DNA of 64,000 nucleotides from Artemisia argyi (taxonomy: Eukaryota > Streptophyta > Magnoliopsida > Asterales > Asteraceae). Under the pieces are notes generated by a model. The model was not told the origin of the DNA and searched no databases. It saw only the letters and a list, made by a program, of their open reading frames with translations. The stretch's first letter is position 1. Each line of letters opens with the position of its first letter. Shown in pieces: positions 1 through 11,974 of this stretch. The position numbers were made by a program, and so were the translations under genes. The stretch covers positions 474,501 to 538,500 of the forward strand of contig JARVZY010002388.1 in NCBI GenBank assembly GCA_030686995.1, written 5' to 3'.

Positions 1-1267
1 TCGCTAGGATTAGAAAACCTAATTAATAGTTCTAAAGGTGAGAGATGATTATTTTTGTATTTTTATATTTTTATGAAAGCAATTAAAATCTCGGGTTTTG
101 AAGGAGTGGGCGGAATTAGTTGCTATTCAACTAACCCAAAGCTATTATATAATTAATTTAAACTAATGAAAATGAAATTAAACTAAATTAAACTAAGGTT
201 GTGAGCAGTGGTTGGAGAAATTGTGTTTACTTAGACTTCATTACTCCCTAGATATCTTTTACATGTTAATTACTTGTTACACTTGTATGAATGACGGGTT
301 GTATTCCTTAATACCATTCGTGGAGTGGCATACATAACTCCCCAACTCTATGAGCTCTTATCTCCTCCTACACCATGACCCAGCACAACTATAGGGATTG
401 TAAACAGTGGCTCATGCATTAAATACAACCAATAAAGACCTAGTACGCCTCGGTTCATGTTTCTTAAGACGTTCAAGCATGTTACCATTTGGAGATCTGC
501 CAGTTTTCTTAAGCCTAACATATAAATCATTCATTCAAAACAAGAATAGACAAGTAATCAACACGTAATCAACATCTAGGTTTCATTAGATCTAAGCAAA
601 CACAAGAGAGATCTAGCCTAGCATAATGGAATTGAGACAAGAACAAGAGATAAACAACCAACACATAGACATATTGATTGAATTGAAAGTACACTTATCT
701 CAATTACAATGCAAGGTCTCAAGGGTTTGGAACCCTTGAAAACCTGTGAAAGAGGTACCAAAATCGTTTTTAGGGTTTCACCAAAACTTCTCTCCTTTTT
801 TATAAAAAAAACTAGAAAACTATATATAGGAAAATCGTTCTAACGGCGTCAAGAGTTAATTCTGACGCCGTCACCTCGCCGCCATAAACTTCCTCGGACG
901 GCCTTGATCCACTTATGACGGCCTATGTGACGCCGTCACCACCCACGGTAAATTATTCTTGGCCACTTTGACGCCGTCACCAGTTCATCTGACGCCGTCA
1001 CCACCTTCGATATTTAATTCTTCATGTCTGACGCCGTCAAGCATTTGGTCTTGACGCCGTCACCTTGTATTTTCAGCTTGGATTTTTGGTACTTTGCCGT
1101 TTTCTTCACTTTATGCTCCAAAAACGTCCAAAATAGCCTCTTTTCCAGAATTCACTCTCCAAACACCTAAAATCACAAAAGGAATGATTTAGGGCAATAT
1201 TTGATCAAATAAAGTCGGATTCGGGCTTAAATGACCCCCTAAAAACGGATCATTTTTCGCCTCATCA
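1..1267 (-). repeat. 3' LTR of the minus-strand gypsy element (runs off the window)
   Basis: This stretch is the reverse complement, with small differences, of the LTR at 10603-11839. On the minus strand it starts TGATGAGGCG at 1267, preceded by the purine-rich CAAGTGTAAGGGTATA. It carries an array of palindromic TGACGCCGTCA sites and a TATA box. The LTR end (CCCTACGCATCA in the plus copy) is not in the window. Confidence 0.85.
821..1062 (-). promoter_or_regulatory. LTR promoter: TGACGCCGTCA palindrome array with TATA box
   Basis: Six perfect 11-bp palindromes TGACGCCGTCA start at 863, 928, 969, 990, 1029 and 1052, with a one-mismatch copy (TAACGGCGTCA) at 841. On the minus strand they lie just upstream of a TATATATA at 828-821. 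TGACG is the known core recognised by plant TGA-class bZIP factors, and here each site has two inverted cores. Activity is inference. The same array stands in the plus-strand LTR at 10809-11024. Confidence 0.6.
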
Positions 1268-1862
1268 TATACCCTTACACTTGGGATTTGCTTGTCCTCA
1301 AGCAAATGAGCTTTTATTCTACTCAAAAGACAAGTTAGGGGTCATTTAACACTAATATAAAAGTAATTACAACAAATAATCGTTCCACTAAAGACCAATA
1401 GACAAGCACGGAGGTCATACATAAGCACCTCACAAATAGTGTTTAGATACTCACATCTCTCGGGTGTAATAAAGTAATATAACATTATGGAAATGGAAGA
1501 TATCTCTCACTACCTGTCATAGCAAAATAGATTACCATAGGCTTGGGAAAGGATCAAACCTCCACCACATGGCGTAAGCACCTAGGATAAACTATCAAAG
1601 AGGTCTTTTAAAGGGTTATAACGTTAGGTGTAGGGATATGAATTACACGGTTTTGTTGGATAAAGGAAGTTTTACTGATGGCGAGTTAACAATCTTAGTT
1701 AATTACATGTACAATATGGCGTTGCTAAGCCAAGACTAGACTCAACTTAAGCTAATAAATGAAAAATAACAAAAACATAAAATAAACATAGAATAAAAAC
1801 GGGATGGTAGTCCGTATGTTTTTTTTTTTTTTCTATTTTTTTTCTTTTTCTTGATTTTTTCG

Positions 1863-1895
<33 letters not shown>

Positions 1896-3721
1896 ATACA
1901 CTCTTACCCTACCATCCAAAATAATACATCATAGGGGATGAGAATTCCCCTTACACTTGAATCTTTACATACTTTACAATTAACTAATCTAATGACTCGA
2001 ATTAAGAAAATTAAAACACTTGGAGCACTTTTAAGATTAACGCACGTATGGGGGTAATAAGTGATGTTCTTCCCCATTACACCATAAAATAAGTACTTAC
2101 CCATGAGTCCCAATCGTCCCAAAACAATATGTACAAGGATATGACTCGACTTAGCAACCATGTAATCAATTAGAAAGTTAACTTAGGGTTTAACAAATAA
2201 CAATAATGCACTAAAAATGAGCGCATACACGGAAGGCTAAGGCGATTTGGGTGTACATTTAAGTGGGGTGTAACAAATTCTTCCTTTAAGTAAAATGCTT
2301 AAAGTTAGAAACGAAAAGATAGGCTCGGAGGGGTGTACTAGGGGTATCGTGTACTAAAAATGAGTACAACGCTAAGGGTGTGGGAAAAATTAGTTGACTT
2401 AACTAGCCAAGTAATATGACTTAAATGGTCAAGTAATCATAATACGGGTTTAACACAAGGGTGATCCTAATGCCTCTTATCATGTAGTAAATCCTACCAC
2501 ACGAATGTAGTCTCACTCGCGGTCTTGGGATGCATCACTAACGCAAGTTCTAGAATCTAAATGCTACCGTTACACTCATAAGCACTAATAATGAATGCTT
2601 TTCCTATCAAAACTAAAGGCGAACCTCACATTTTTGGGTGGAAAATTTTTCTGAATATACGGTTATGTGCTAGTCATACAACCTCCTATCCATGAGACGC
2701 TTGCTATGGCTAAAGTTTCACTCCTAAATGTTGTAAAAAATTTTAAATTTGGCGCTAAAATTACACTAACAAGTATTTCTCGTAGTTTTATTACTCATCT
2801 ACTATCAAACAAAACAAACTCAAGCGAAAGTGCATATGTAAGGTATCATCTTTTTACCCTCCCCTTACACTTAAGATGAACATTGTCCCCAATGTTCAAG
2901 TAAAGAATGTAAAAGTTAAAAAGTAAAGAGAATGAAATCAAATACTCCCCTGATTCGCTCGGTATGGATTTTAGTTGGCCAGGTTAAATCTTCTTCTAAG
3001 AAAACGAACAATCAAAGCTTCCCTTCCAGAATATAAATCATCTTCTTGTCATAAATAACCTGTAAATCCTGACAAAAGTAGACAAGGCAACCTCGCGTAA
3101 AATCGGCGGCATCCTATATAAGTTACTAAATCCTAGAAAACAAAGTAAGATATAATGCTTGTGGAATGAAGTTTGCAGATTTCCTGGAGATTATAAAACT
3201 TAATAATTCACAAAAACCATAAGACTCCGTTAGAAAAGCAAAACCGGTAAAATTTCCAGATTTTAACTCCTGACGCCGTCATAATGGACCTGCAGAAATT
3301 CTTATGTTAAGTTTCCGGAAAATTTCTGAAAAAACTTTGTCCTACTTCCTGGAAAATCCTGCAAAACTTCATTATGACTCGATACAAGCATTTGACTCTA
3401 ACAAATACGAATATACATGTTCATTAATTATTGTGGAGAATCATGATCGGTTTGTTTCTTAAAAACATATTTGGGGTTTCCCCTTACACTTATCTTTTGC
3501 AAAAATACCTCTAGGTTGAAGTTAAGACTAGGCTAAACAACATAATAAAGTATTTCCACTTTTTAGAAGAGAAACATGATCAACCAACAATAAAAATAAA
3601 ACATGCATACGGAAGCAAATAACAATCAAACAAATAAAAATCACACAAAACATGGGTTGCCTCCCAAGCAGCGCTTTTCTTTATTTACGAGTCTTGTAGC
3701 TAGACTCAAAGTCGTGGGTTA
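1268..3721 (-). other. Noncoding 3' internal region of the gypsy element
   Basis: About 2.45 kb between the end of pol and the 3' LTR. No long reading frame is present. It matches 8085-10602 in inverted orientation, so both elements keep it and it probably holds signals needed for transcription, packaging or plus-strand priming. It includes a T-rich run (1818-1893) and one TGACGCCGTCA palindrome near 3272. The polypurine-like stretch lies next to the LTR at about 1268-1283. Confidence 0.65.
1818..1893. repeat. T-rich low-complexity run
   Basis: Runs of T broken by short CTATTTTTT, TCTTTTTCTTGA and CGAA segments. It is the counterpart of the A-rich run at 9940-10045 in the inverted plus-strand relative, so it belongs to the element and is not a random microsatellite. 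Confidence 0.8.
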
Positions 3722-6700
3722 CTATGTGATTTCATCATCAAACATCACATCCTCCTCATTAATCATTTCATTGTTATTTTCATGGTAATGTTTTACACGT
3801 TGTATGTTAACCGTGAATTCCCTACCCTCATCATCAACTAACACTACAGCTCCAAATTTAGAGGAATTCTTCACCGTGAACGGCCCATACCATCTAGACT
3901 TAAGTTTTCCCGGAAATAATCGCAACCGAGAATTGTATAATAGGACCTTGTCTCCTTCTGAAAATTCTTTGGGTTTCTTAATTCTTTGATCATGCCATCT
4001 TTTAGCTCTCTCTTTATATGTGATAGAGGATTCGTAGGCTTCTAATCTAAGCTCATCAAGCTCGTGTAATTGCAAAAACCTATTGTTCCCCGCAGTTGTG
4101 TAATCTAAGTTGCATGCCTTAAGCGCCCAATAAGCCTTGTGTTCTAATTCTACCAGTAAGTGACATGCCTTACCATACACCATGCGGAACAGGGTCGTTC
4201 CAATAGGTGTTTTGTAAGCAGTTCGGAATGCCCATAAGGCTTCGTCGAGTTTGAATGACCAGTCCTTTCTGTTTTGACTAACCGTTTTTTCAAGTATTCT
4301 TTTAATAGCTCTATTGGTGTTTTCGACTTGGCCATTGGTCTGTGGATGATAGGCGGTGGAGAATCGGTGGGGTACTCCATACCTCTTCATGACCTTTTCC
4401 ATTTGCGCGTTGCAAAAATGTGTCCCCCTATCACTGATGAGAGCCTTCGAAATCCCGAATCTTGCGAAAAGCTTTTTCAGGAAATGAATGACCACTCTAG
4501 CATCATTAGTCCTAAGGGCTTGTGCTTCAACCTATTTCGAAACATAGTCAATGGCGACCAAGATGTACTCGTTTCCTCCTGAGGATGGAAAGGGTCCCAT
4601 AAAGTCAATCCCCCAAACATCGAATACCTCGCAAACTTGTATAAAGTTCTGAGGTGCCTCATCCCTATGTGATATATTTCCAGCCCGTTGACATGCATCA
4701 CACGCTTGCACCATATCTTTTACATCACGGAAAATTGTGGGCCAATAGAATCCTGCATCGAGAATCTTTCGAGTAGTAACATTTATCCCATGATGCCCTC
4801 CAGAGGGACCGGAGTGACATTCCCTCATGATTTTCACTGCCTCATTCTCCGAAACACAACGCCTTATAATGTGGTCAGGACACCTTCGGAATAAAAATGG
4901 TTCATCCCAGAAGTAATATTTCAGCTGGGAAAAGAACCTCTTCCTTTCGTATTTGGTCAGGTGTTCAGGAACAAGTCTACATCTACTTGCGAAGTAATTG
5001 GCGAAGTCGGCGTACCATGGTTCCGAATCAAGGATAGACATCAGTTGTTCATCGGGAAACGAATCCTTAATTTCACTTCTATCGTGTTTATCCAAGGGCT
5101 TTTCCAGGCGAGATAGATGATCGGCGGCTAGATTCTCTGCCCCCCTCTTATCGCGAATCTCAACATCAAATTCTTGTAGCAACAAGATCCACCGAATCAG
5201 TCGTGGCTTGGCGTCCTGTTTCACAAACAGATATCTAAGAGCTGAGTGGTCAGTGAAGACGACTGTCTTTGAAAGGACAAGATATTGTCGGAATTTGTCG
5301 AATGCAAACACTACGGCTAATAATTCTTTTTCGGTGGTGGAGTAGTTCTCTTGGGCGGGATTCATGGTTTTGCTAGCATAGTAAATAGGTTGGAAAATCT
5401 TGTCACGTCGCTGACCTAATACAGCCCCGACAGCGAAGTCGCTAGCGTCACACATTATTTCAAATGGTAACTCCCAGTTGGGTGTGATCATGATTGGAGC
5501 TTGAGTGAGTTCCCTTTTTAGGAGGTCGAAAGCATCCTTGCATTCTTGGGAAAAATCGAATGGAGCATCCTTCACAAGCAATTGAGTCATTGGCCGGGCA
5601 ATTTTTGAGAAGTCTTTGATGAATCTCCGATAAAATCCGGCGTGCCCCAAAAAGCTGCGTATTGCCTTAACAGTTGTGGGGTATGGTAACTTAGATATTG
5701 CTTCAACCTTAGCTTGGTCCACCTCTATCCCATTCCCTGAAATCTTATGGCCCAACACAATCCCTTCCTTTACCATGAAATGACACTTTTCCCAGTTCAA
5801 CACCAAGTTGGTTTCCTCGCAACGTTTAAGCATCTTCTCTAAATTAGCAAGACAGCGGTCGAAGGAGTTTCCGAAGACTGAAAAGTCATCCATGAATACT
5901 TCCATGCTGTCTTCCATCAGTTCGTGAAAGATTGCGGTCATGCAACGTTGGAAAGTGGCGGGGGCATTACATAGCCCAAAAGGCATCCTTTTGTAGGCAA
6001 ACGTTCCATAGGGGCAAGTAAACGTGGTCTTTTCTTGGTCCTCAGGTGCTATGGGGATTTGAAAATATCCAGAGAATCCATCTAAGAAGCAATAGTACTC
6101 GTGTCCAGATAATCTTTCTAACATCTGATCAATGAATGGTAAGGGAAAGTGATCTTTCCTCGTGGCATCGTTGAGCTTTCGATAGTCAATGCATACCCGC
6201 CATCCAGTGACAGTTCTCTGTGGCACCATCTCACCCTTGTCATTTTTTACTACAGTCATTCCACCCTTTTTAGGTACAACCTGCACAGGACTAACCCATG
6301 GGCTATCCGAGATCGGGTAAATCAGTCCTGCATCCAAAAGTTTGATAACTTCCTTCTTCACTACCTCCTTAATGTTAGGGTTAACTCGCCTCTGGGGTTG
6401 CACAGTGGGTTTATAATCTTCCTCCATAAGAATCTTATGTGTGCAAAAAGTGGAGTCAATCCCCTTAATGTCGGCCACACTCCATGCGAGTACCCCCTTG
6501 TATTTCTTCAGGACCTCTAAGAGTTTAACTTTTTGTTCCTTTTCCAAGGAAGAATTTATGATTACCGGGAGTTGATTTTCTCCCTGAAGAAAGGCATACT
6601 CCAAATGATTAGGGAGCTCTTTAAGATCAACGTTAGGGGGCTCGATAATAGAAGGTTTGAGCTTGTTCTCGGGCTTTCGGAGCTCGAGATGCTCCGTTGT

Positions 6701-6850
6701 CTCTTGTCTGGGGTAGAAGGAGACTGCATTAACTTCCTCCGTCTTTTCCACCTCCAGCAAAGGCAGAAAACTCTCATCCCGTAGCCAGCCTTCATCGATT
6801 TGTTCATCGATGCAGTCATCAATGATATCTGTGAGCTCATCGATTTCTTC
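3722..6850 (-). pseudogene. Ty3/gypsy pol (RT, RNase H, integrase), one in-frame amber stop
   Basis: One frame runs from the LTR junction near 6850 to 3722. Counting from the Met at 6760, reverse transcriptase spans about residues 100-320 with its active site as FMDD (about 289-292). RNase H follows (about 430-560), then an HHCC zinc-binding integrase segment (about 640-690) and the DDE integrase core. The core aspartates lie in GIDFMGP and SDRGTHF and the glutamate in GQVENTNR; a C-terminal domain follows. The only break seen is a TAG at 4534-4532, where family members carry Trp in the context DYVSKWVEA; the frame resumes at once. The N-terminal part is acidic and joins directly to LTR sequence, so gag and protease are absent. 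The element is unlikely to be autonomous. RT and integrase identity is certain, the Athila lineage likely. Confidence 0.9.
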
Positions 6851-7010
6851 ACTTTATGCTCCAAAAACGTCCAAAATAGCCTCTTTTCCAGAATTCACTC
6901 TCCAAACACCTAAAATCACAAAAGGAACGATTTAGGGAAATATTTGATCAAATAAAGTCGGATTCGGGCTTAAATGACCCCCTAAAAACGGATCATTTTT
7001 CGCCTCATCA
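6846..7010 (-). repeat. 5' LTR stub (first ~165 bp) of the minus-strand element
   Basis: This stretch is nearly identical to 1105-1267, the first 165 bp of the same LTR, starting TGATGAGGCG at 7010. The U3 palindromes, TATA box and primer site that should follow are missing. It abuts the last 15 bp of a plus-strand LTR (7011-7025), which points to insertion of this element into that LTR. Confidence 0.85.
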
Positions 7011-7031
7011 AATCCCTACGCATCAAGTTCT

Positions 7032-7050
7032 TGGCGCCGCAGCCCGGGGA
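7032..7050 (+). other. Primer binding site, tRNA-Asp type
   Basis: TGGCGCCGCAGCCCGGGGA begins seven bases past the LTR end (CATCA at 7025). It resembles the tRNA-Asp-complementary site TGGCGCCGTTGCCGGGGA known from Athila-type elements, with a few mismatches. This fixes the plus orientation of the element. Confidence 0.8.
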
Positions 7051-7189
7051 ATAGTTATTGTCTAGGTTAGAATCTCTTTTTATTTAGGTCTACTTGCTAG
7101 ATTCCGTTCTAGTAAGATTTTATTTTCATTTTTTAGGTTCTCTTTAGTCTATCTTATTTCTTTGTTTCCTTTGTTCGTAAACTATCTCG

Positions 7190-8092
7190 ATGGATAACAA
7201 TAACATTGATCGTTTGATTCCTGTTATTCGTGTTTTTCGTCGTAGGATTTTCCAAATGCCCGCCCCAATCCCTTTAGTGGAAAATGAGAACCCACCTAAC
7301 CTCTCACCTAACCACCACTTTGACAATAATTCTGAGTTAGAGGAGTCTGACCATGATGATGACCATAGGGCTAGTCCTTTTTACTATTCAGACTCCGATG
7401 AGGATCTTGATGATGGTGATGTGATTAATGAGGATAGGATGGAAGAGGAAGTGAACCCTCTCAGGTATGTCGACCCTAGAACAAGGATTGGAGTGATAGT
7501 TCATTCAACATGCAATTTCCTTGTAAGATCGGATTTAGGAGCTTTAACGCCTATCTTAACTCATCTCTCCCAATAAACATAATCTCGCGTAATGGATATA
7601 ATAAAATCATGGTAGATGAGTTAGAATACAAAGGGGAAAATATTATTGCTAGGGCAATACCATTGCATGTGTTTGTTGGAAGCTTTGTTTATCTTGTTGA
7701 GTTCATGGTTATGGAGAATCTAGGAGAATTTATTGATAATAAGTTAACCCAAGTTGTGTTTGGAAAACCTTTCAAAAGATTGACCAACCTTGATGAAAAA
7801 CTTATGGAAGGGTTAATTACATTCTCGAATGGGGATGAAGATTTTGTCTACCAAATGCCCCGTGCACACCATAGGTTCAAGGATTTTTCCATGGAGAAAT
7901 GTAGTAGGTATCCGCCCATAAAATTGCTAAGTGAGAATGATAAGAAAAAAAGGGCTTAAATATACACATGAAAAGAACAAAAGATATTATCGCGGATGTT
8001 TAGAGTTAAGAGACGATTATAAGAAAGATGAGGCGACTATTAGATGGGTCACGCTTGGTTATGTGAGCATAAGCGATACACGGTAACCCATG
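7190..8092 (+). pseudogene. Broken retroelement ORF: acidic N-terminus plus protease-like domain
   Basis: Three segments in two or three frames make one ancestral reading frame. Segment 1 (7190-about 7510) starts MDNNNIDRL and has an acidic stretch (residues about 45-90). After a frame change near 7510-7520, segment 2 (to 7959) continues through VHSTCNF, a KIMVDEL region and a FGKPF motif. A second change in the A-run near 7944-7952 leads to segment 3 (about 7950-8092), ending near the VTLGYVSI residues. I recognise this from Asteraceae retroelement-derived proteins that resemble a retropepsin fold. No Asp-Thr/Ser-Gly catalytic triad is visible where it would be expected, so protease activity is unlikely. 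The two frameshifts make it a pseudogene. There is no zinc knuckle. Confidence 0.65.
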
Positions 8093-10602
8093 ACCTTGAG
8101 TCTAGCTACAAGACTCGTAAAATAAAGAAAAGCGCTTCTTGGGAAGCAACCCATGATTTTGTGTGATCTTATTTTGTTTGTTTGTTATTTGCTTCCGTAT
8201 GCATGCTTTATTTTTATTGTTGGTAGATCATGTTTCAAAACTAAATAGTGGAAATACTTTACTTTGTTGTTTGGCCTAGTCTTAACTTCACCCAAGGGTA
8301 TTTTTGCAAAAGATAAGTGTAAGGGGAAACCCCAAATATGTTTTTAAGAAACAAAACCGATCATGATTCTCCACAATATTAAGTGAACATGTATATTCGT
8401 ATTTGTTAGAGTCAAATGCTTGTATCGAGTCATAATGAAGTTTTGCAGGATTTTCCAGGAAGCAGGACCAAGTTTTTCTAGAAATTTTCCGGAAACTTAA
8501 CATAAGAATTTCTGCAGGTCACTTCTGACGGCGTCACGAGTTTACTCTTGACGGCGTCACGTGTAAAATTCTGGAAATTTTACCAGTTTTGTTTTTCTAA
8601 CGGAGTCTTAAAGTTTTTGTTGAATTATTAGTTTTATAATCTCCAGGAAATCTGTAAACATCATTCCACAAGCATTATATCTTACTTTATTTTCTAGGAT
8701 TTGTTAGCATATGTAGATTGCCGCTGATTTTATGCGAGGTTGCCTTGTATGTTTTCTCAGGTTTTACAAGTTATGTATGACAAGAAGATGATTTATATTC
8801 TGGAAGGGAAGCTTTGATTGTTCATTTTCTTGGAGGAAGATCTAACCTTGTTACCATATTATCCATACCGAGCGAATCAGGGGAGTATTTGATTTCATTC
8901 TTTTTACTTATTTCACTTTTACATTCTTTACTTGAACATTGGGGACAATGTTTATCCTAAGTGTAAGGGGAGGGTAAAATGATGATACCTTACAGGTACA
9001 CTTTCGCTTGAGTTTGTTTGTTTAATAGTAGATGTGTAATAAAACTATGAGAAATACTTGTTAGTGTAATTTTAGCGCCAAATTTAAAATTTTTTACAAC
9101 ATTTAGGAGTGAAACTTTAGCCTTAGCAAGCATCTCATGGATAGGAGATCGTATGACTAGCACATAACCGTACCATTCAGAAAAATTTTCCACCCAAATA
9201 TGTGAGTTTCGCCTTTAGATTTGATAGGAAAAGCATTTACTATTAGTGCTTATGAGTGTACCGGTAGCATTTAGATTCTAGAACTTAGGTTAGTGATGCA
9301 ACCCGAGACCGCTAGTGAGACTACATTCGTGTAGTAGGATTTACTACATGATAAGAGGCATTATGATCACCCTTGTGTTAAACCCGTATTATAATTACTT
9401 GACCATTTAAGTCATATTACTTGGCTAGTTAAGTCAATTAATTCTTCCCACACCTTAGCGTTGTACTCATTTTTAGTACATGAAACCCTAGTACACCCCT
9501 CCGAGCCTATCTTTTCGTTTCTAACTTTAAGCATTTTACTTAAAGGAAGAATTTGTAACACCCCACATAAATGTACACCCAAATCGCCTTAGCCTTCCTT
9601 GTATGCACTCATCTTTAGTGCATTATTGTTATTTGTTTAAACCCCAAGTTAATTATCTAATTGATTACATGGTTGCTAAGTCAAGTCATATCCTTGTACA
9701 TATTGTTTTGGGACGATTGGGACTCATGGGTAAAGTACTTGTGTTATGGAGTAATGGGGAAGAACATCATATTATTACCCCCATATGTACGTTAATCTTA
9801 AAAGTACTCCAAGTGTTTTGATTTTCTTAATTCGAGTCATTAGATTAGTTAATTGTAAAGTATGTAAAAAGTCAAGTGTAAGGGGAATTTTCATTCCCTA
9901 TGATGTATTATTTTGGATGGTAGGGTAAGAGTGTATGCAAAAAAAAAAAAAAAAAAAAAAAAAATCAAAAAAAAAAAAATAAAAAAAAATCAAAAAAATC
10001 AAGAAAAAGAAAAGAAAAAAAAATAGAAAAAGAAAAAGAGAAAAACATACGGACTACCATCCCTTTTCATTCTATGTTCATTTTATGTTTTTTGTTCTTT
10101 TTGATTTATTAGCTTAAGTCGAGTTTAGTCTTGGCTAAGCAACGCCATATTGTACATGTAATTAACCAAGATTGTTAACTCGCCACCAGTAAAGACTGCC
10201 TATATCCAACAAAACCGTGTATTCCATATCCCTACACCTAACGTTACAACCCTTAAAAAGACCTCTTTGATAGTTTATCCTAGGTGCTTACGCCATGTGG
10301 TGGAAGTTTGATCCTTTCCCAAGCCTATGGTAATCTATTTTGCTATGACAGGTAGTGAGAGATGTTTTCCATTTCCATTTCCATAATGTGATATTACTTT
10401 ATTACACCCGAGAGATGTGAGTATCTAAACACTATTTGTGAGGTGCTAGTGTATGACCTCCGTGCATGTCTTTGGTCTTTAGTGGAATGATTATTTGTTG
10501 TAATTACTTTTATATTAGTGTTAAATGACCCCTAACTTGTCTTTTGATTAGAATCAAAGCGCATTTGCTTGAGGACAAGCAAATCTCAAGTGTAAGGGTA
10601 TA
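8093..10602 (+). other. Noncoding 3' internal region of the plus-strand gypsy element
   Basis: This is the inverted counterpart of 1268-3721 and forms the second arm of a multi-kilobase inverted repeat. It carries two TGACGGCGTCA palindromes at about 8526-8560. An A-rich run lies at 9940-10045, and the purine-rich AAGTGTAAGGGTATA precedes the LTR at 10588-10602. No gene was seen. Confidence 0.65.
9940..10045. repeat. A-rich low-complexity run
   Basis: Poly-A interspersed with TC, G and AAGAAAAAG segments. It is the counterpart of the T-rich run at 1818-1893 in the inverted relative. Confidence 0.8.
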
Positions 10603-11974
10603 TGATGAGGCAAAAAATGAACCACTTTTAGGGGGTCATTTAAGCCCGGAATTGAATTTATTTCATCAAATATTACCCTAAATCGTTCCTTTTGTGATTT
10701 TAGGTACTTTGGGAGAGAAATCTAGAAAAGGAAGCAATTCGGACATTTTTGGAGCATAAAAGTGAAGAAAACGCCAAAGACTTAATTTTCCATGCTGAGA
10801 ACAGTACCTGACGGTGTCAAGAGGAAGACCCTGACGGCGTCAGGAGTAAAAGTGGTGACGACCCAGTGCAAACCTGACGGCGTCACAACAAGGGCGTCAA
10901 GAGTTAAAATCATGATGGCCTGCATAAGGTGTACACATGACGGCGTCAGACCCAGATCTAGGCAGTCCGAGGAACTATTTGACGGCGAGATGACGGCGTC
11001 AGACATTTGTTCTTGACGCCGTCACCTTCTAAACTCTATATATAGTTTTCTAATTTTCATTCATTAAAGAGGAACTTGTGTGGAGAAACCCTAGGGCCGA
11101 ACTTTGTGAACCCTAGCTCGTATTTTACAGTATATTCAAGGGTTTTCACCCCTTGAATCCTTTCATGTGCTATTGAGATAAGTCTTCTCTTAATTCAATC
11201 AATATGTCTATGTGTTGGTTGTCTATATCTTGTGCTTGTCTTGATTTCAACATGCTAGGCTAGATTTATCTTGTGTTTGCTTAGATCTAATGAAACCTAG
11301 ATGTTAATTATGTGTTGATTACTTGTTTATGGTTGTATTGGATGAATGATTTCAATGTTTGGCTTAAGAAAACTGGCAGATCTCCATTGTGTAACATGCT
11401 TGAACGTCTTAGGAAACATGAACCGATGTGTACTAGGTTTTATTGGTTGTATTTAATGCATGAGTAAATTCTAATGATCCCATGTTAGGAGCTTCTTAGC
11501 CGGCTCGATATAGGAGTGAAGTAGGCACTCATAGGATTGGGGAAGTAAGTACGCCACCCCATGAATGGTATTAAGGAATACAATCCGTCATCCACGCAAC
11601 TATAACAAGTAATTAACGTGTAAAAGATATCTAGGGAGTAGTGAAATCTAAGTAAACACATTTCTCCCACATATTGCTCACAACCTTAGTTTAAATTAGT
11701 TTATTTTCATTTCTAGTATTTTATTTTGATTGCATCTTAGTATTGGGTTAGTTGACTAGCAACTAATTCCGCCCAAATCCTTCAAAAAGAATCATCCTTC
11801 ATCTATAGACCTAGTCTTTAGGTTTTCTAATCCTAGCGACACTATTCCTAGCTGAACGATCAATCCCCCGGTACTTGTCACTATACTATACTACATCGAT
11901 CAGGTACACTGCCTGGTGGGGGTTGTAAGCTTCTCAAGATCCCTTGAGAGGTAAAGCCTGGTGCAATCCCTACG

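Larger units (their letters stand above)
1..7010 (-). mobile_element. Ty3/gypsy (Athila-like) LTR retrotransposon, minus strand, 5' part deleted
   Basis: Read on the minus strand this element has a 165-bp stub of its 5' LTR (7010-6846), pol (6850-3722), a 2.45-kb noncoding 3' region and a 3' LTR (1267 to the window edge). The rest of the 5' LTR, the primer site, gag and protease are missing. The stub joins pol through the shared string TTTCTTCACTTTA, found both in the LTR near 1105-1117 and at the junction near 6843-6855, which suggests a microhomology deletion. The LTR starts TGATGAGG. By comparison with the plus-strand relative, about 140 bp of the 3' LTR lie beyond the window start. The Athila-like assignment rests on the pol sequence and on the tRNA-Asp-type primer site of the related plus element. 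Confidence 0.85.

Noticed and set aside
7144..7326. Minus-strand frame opposite the broken gag/protease-region ORF
   Set aside because: Shadow of the plus-strand ORF at 7190.
10782..11016. Overlapping reading frames on both strands at 10.8-11.0 kb
   Set aside because: They are produced by the palindromic TGACGGCGTCA array in the LTR and have no protein features.
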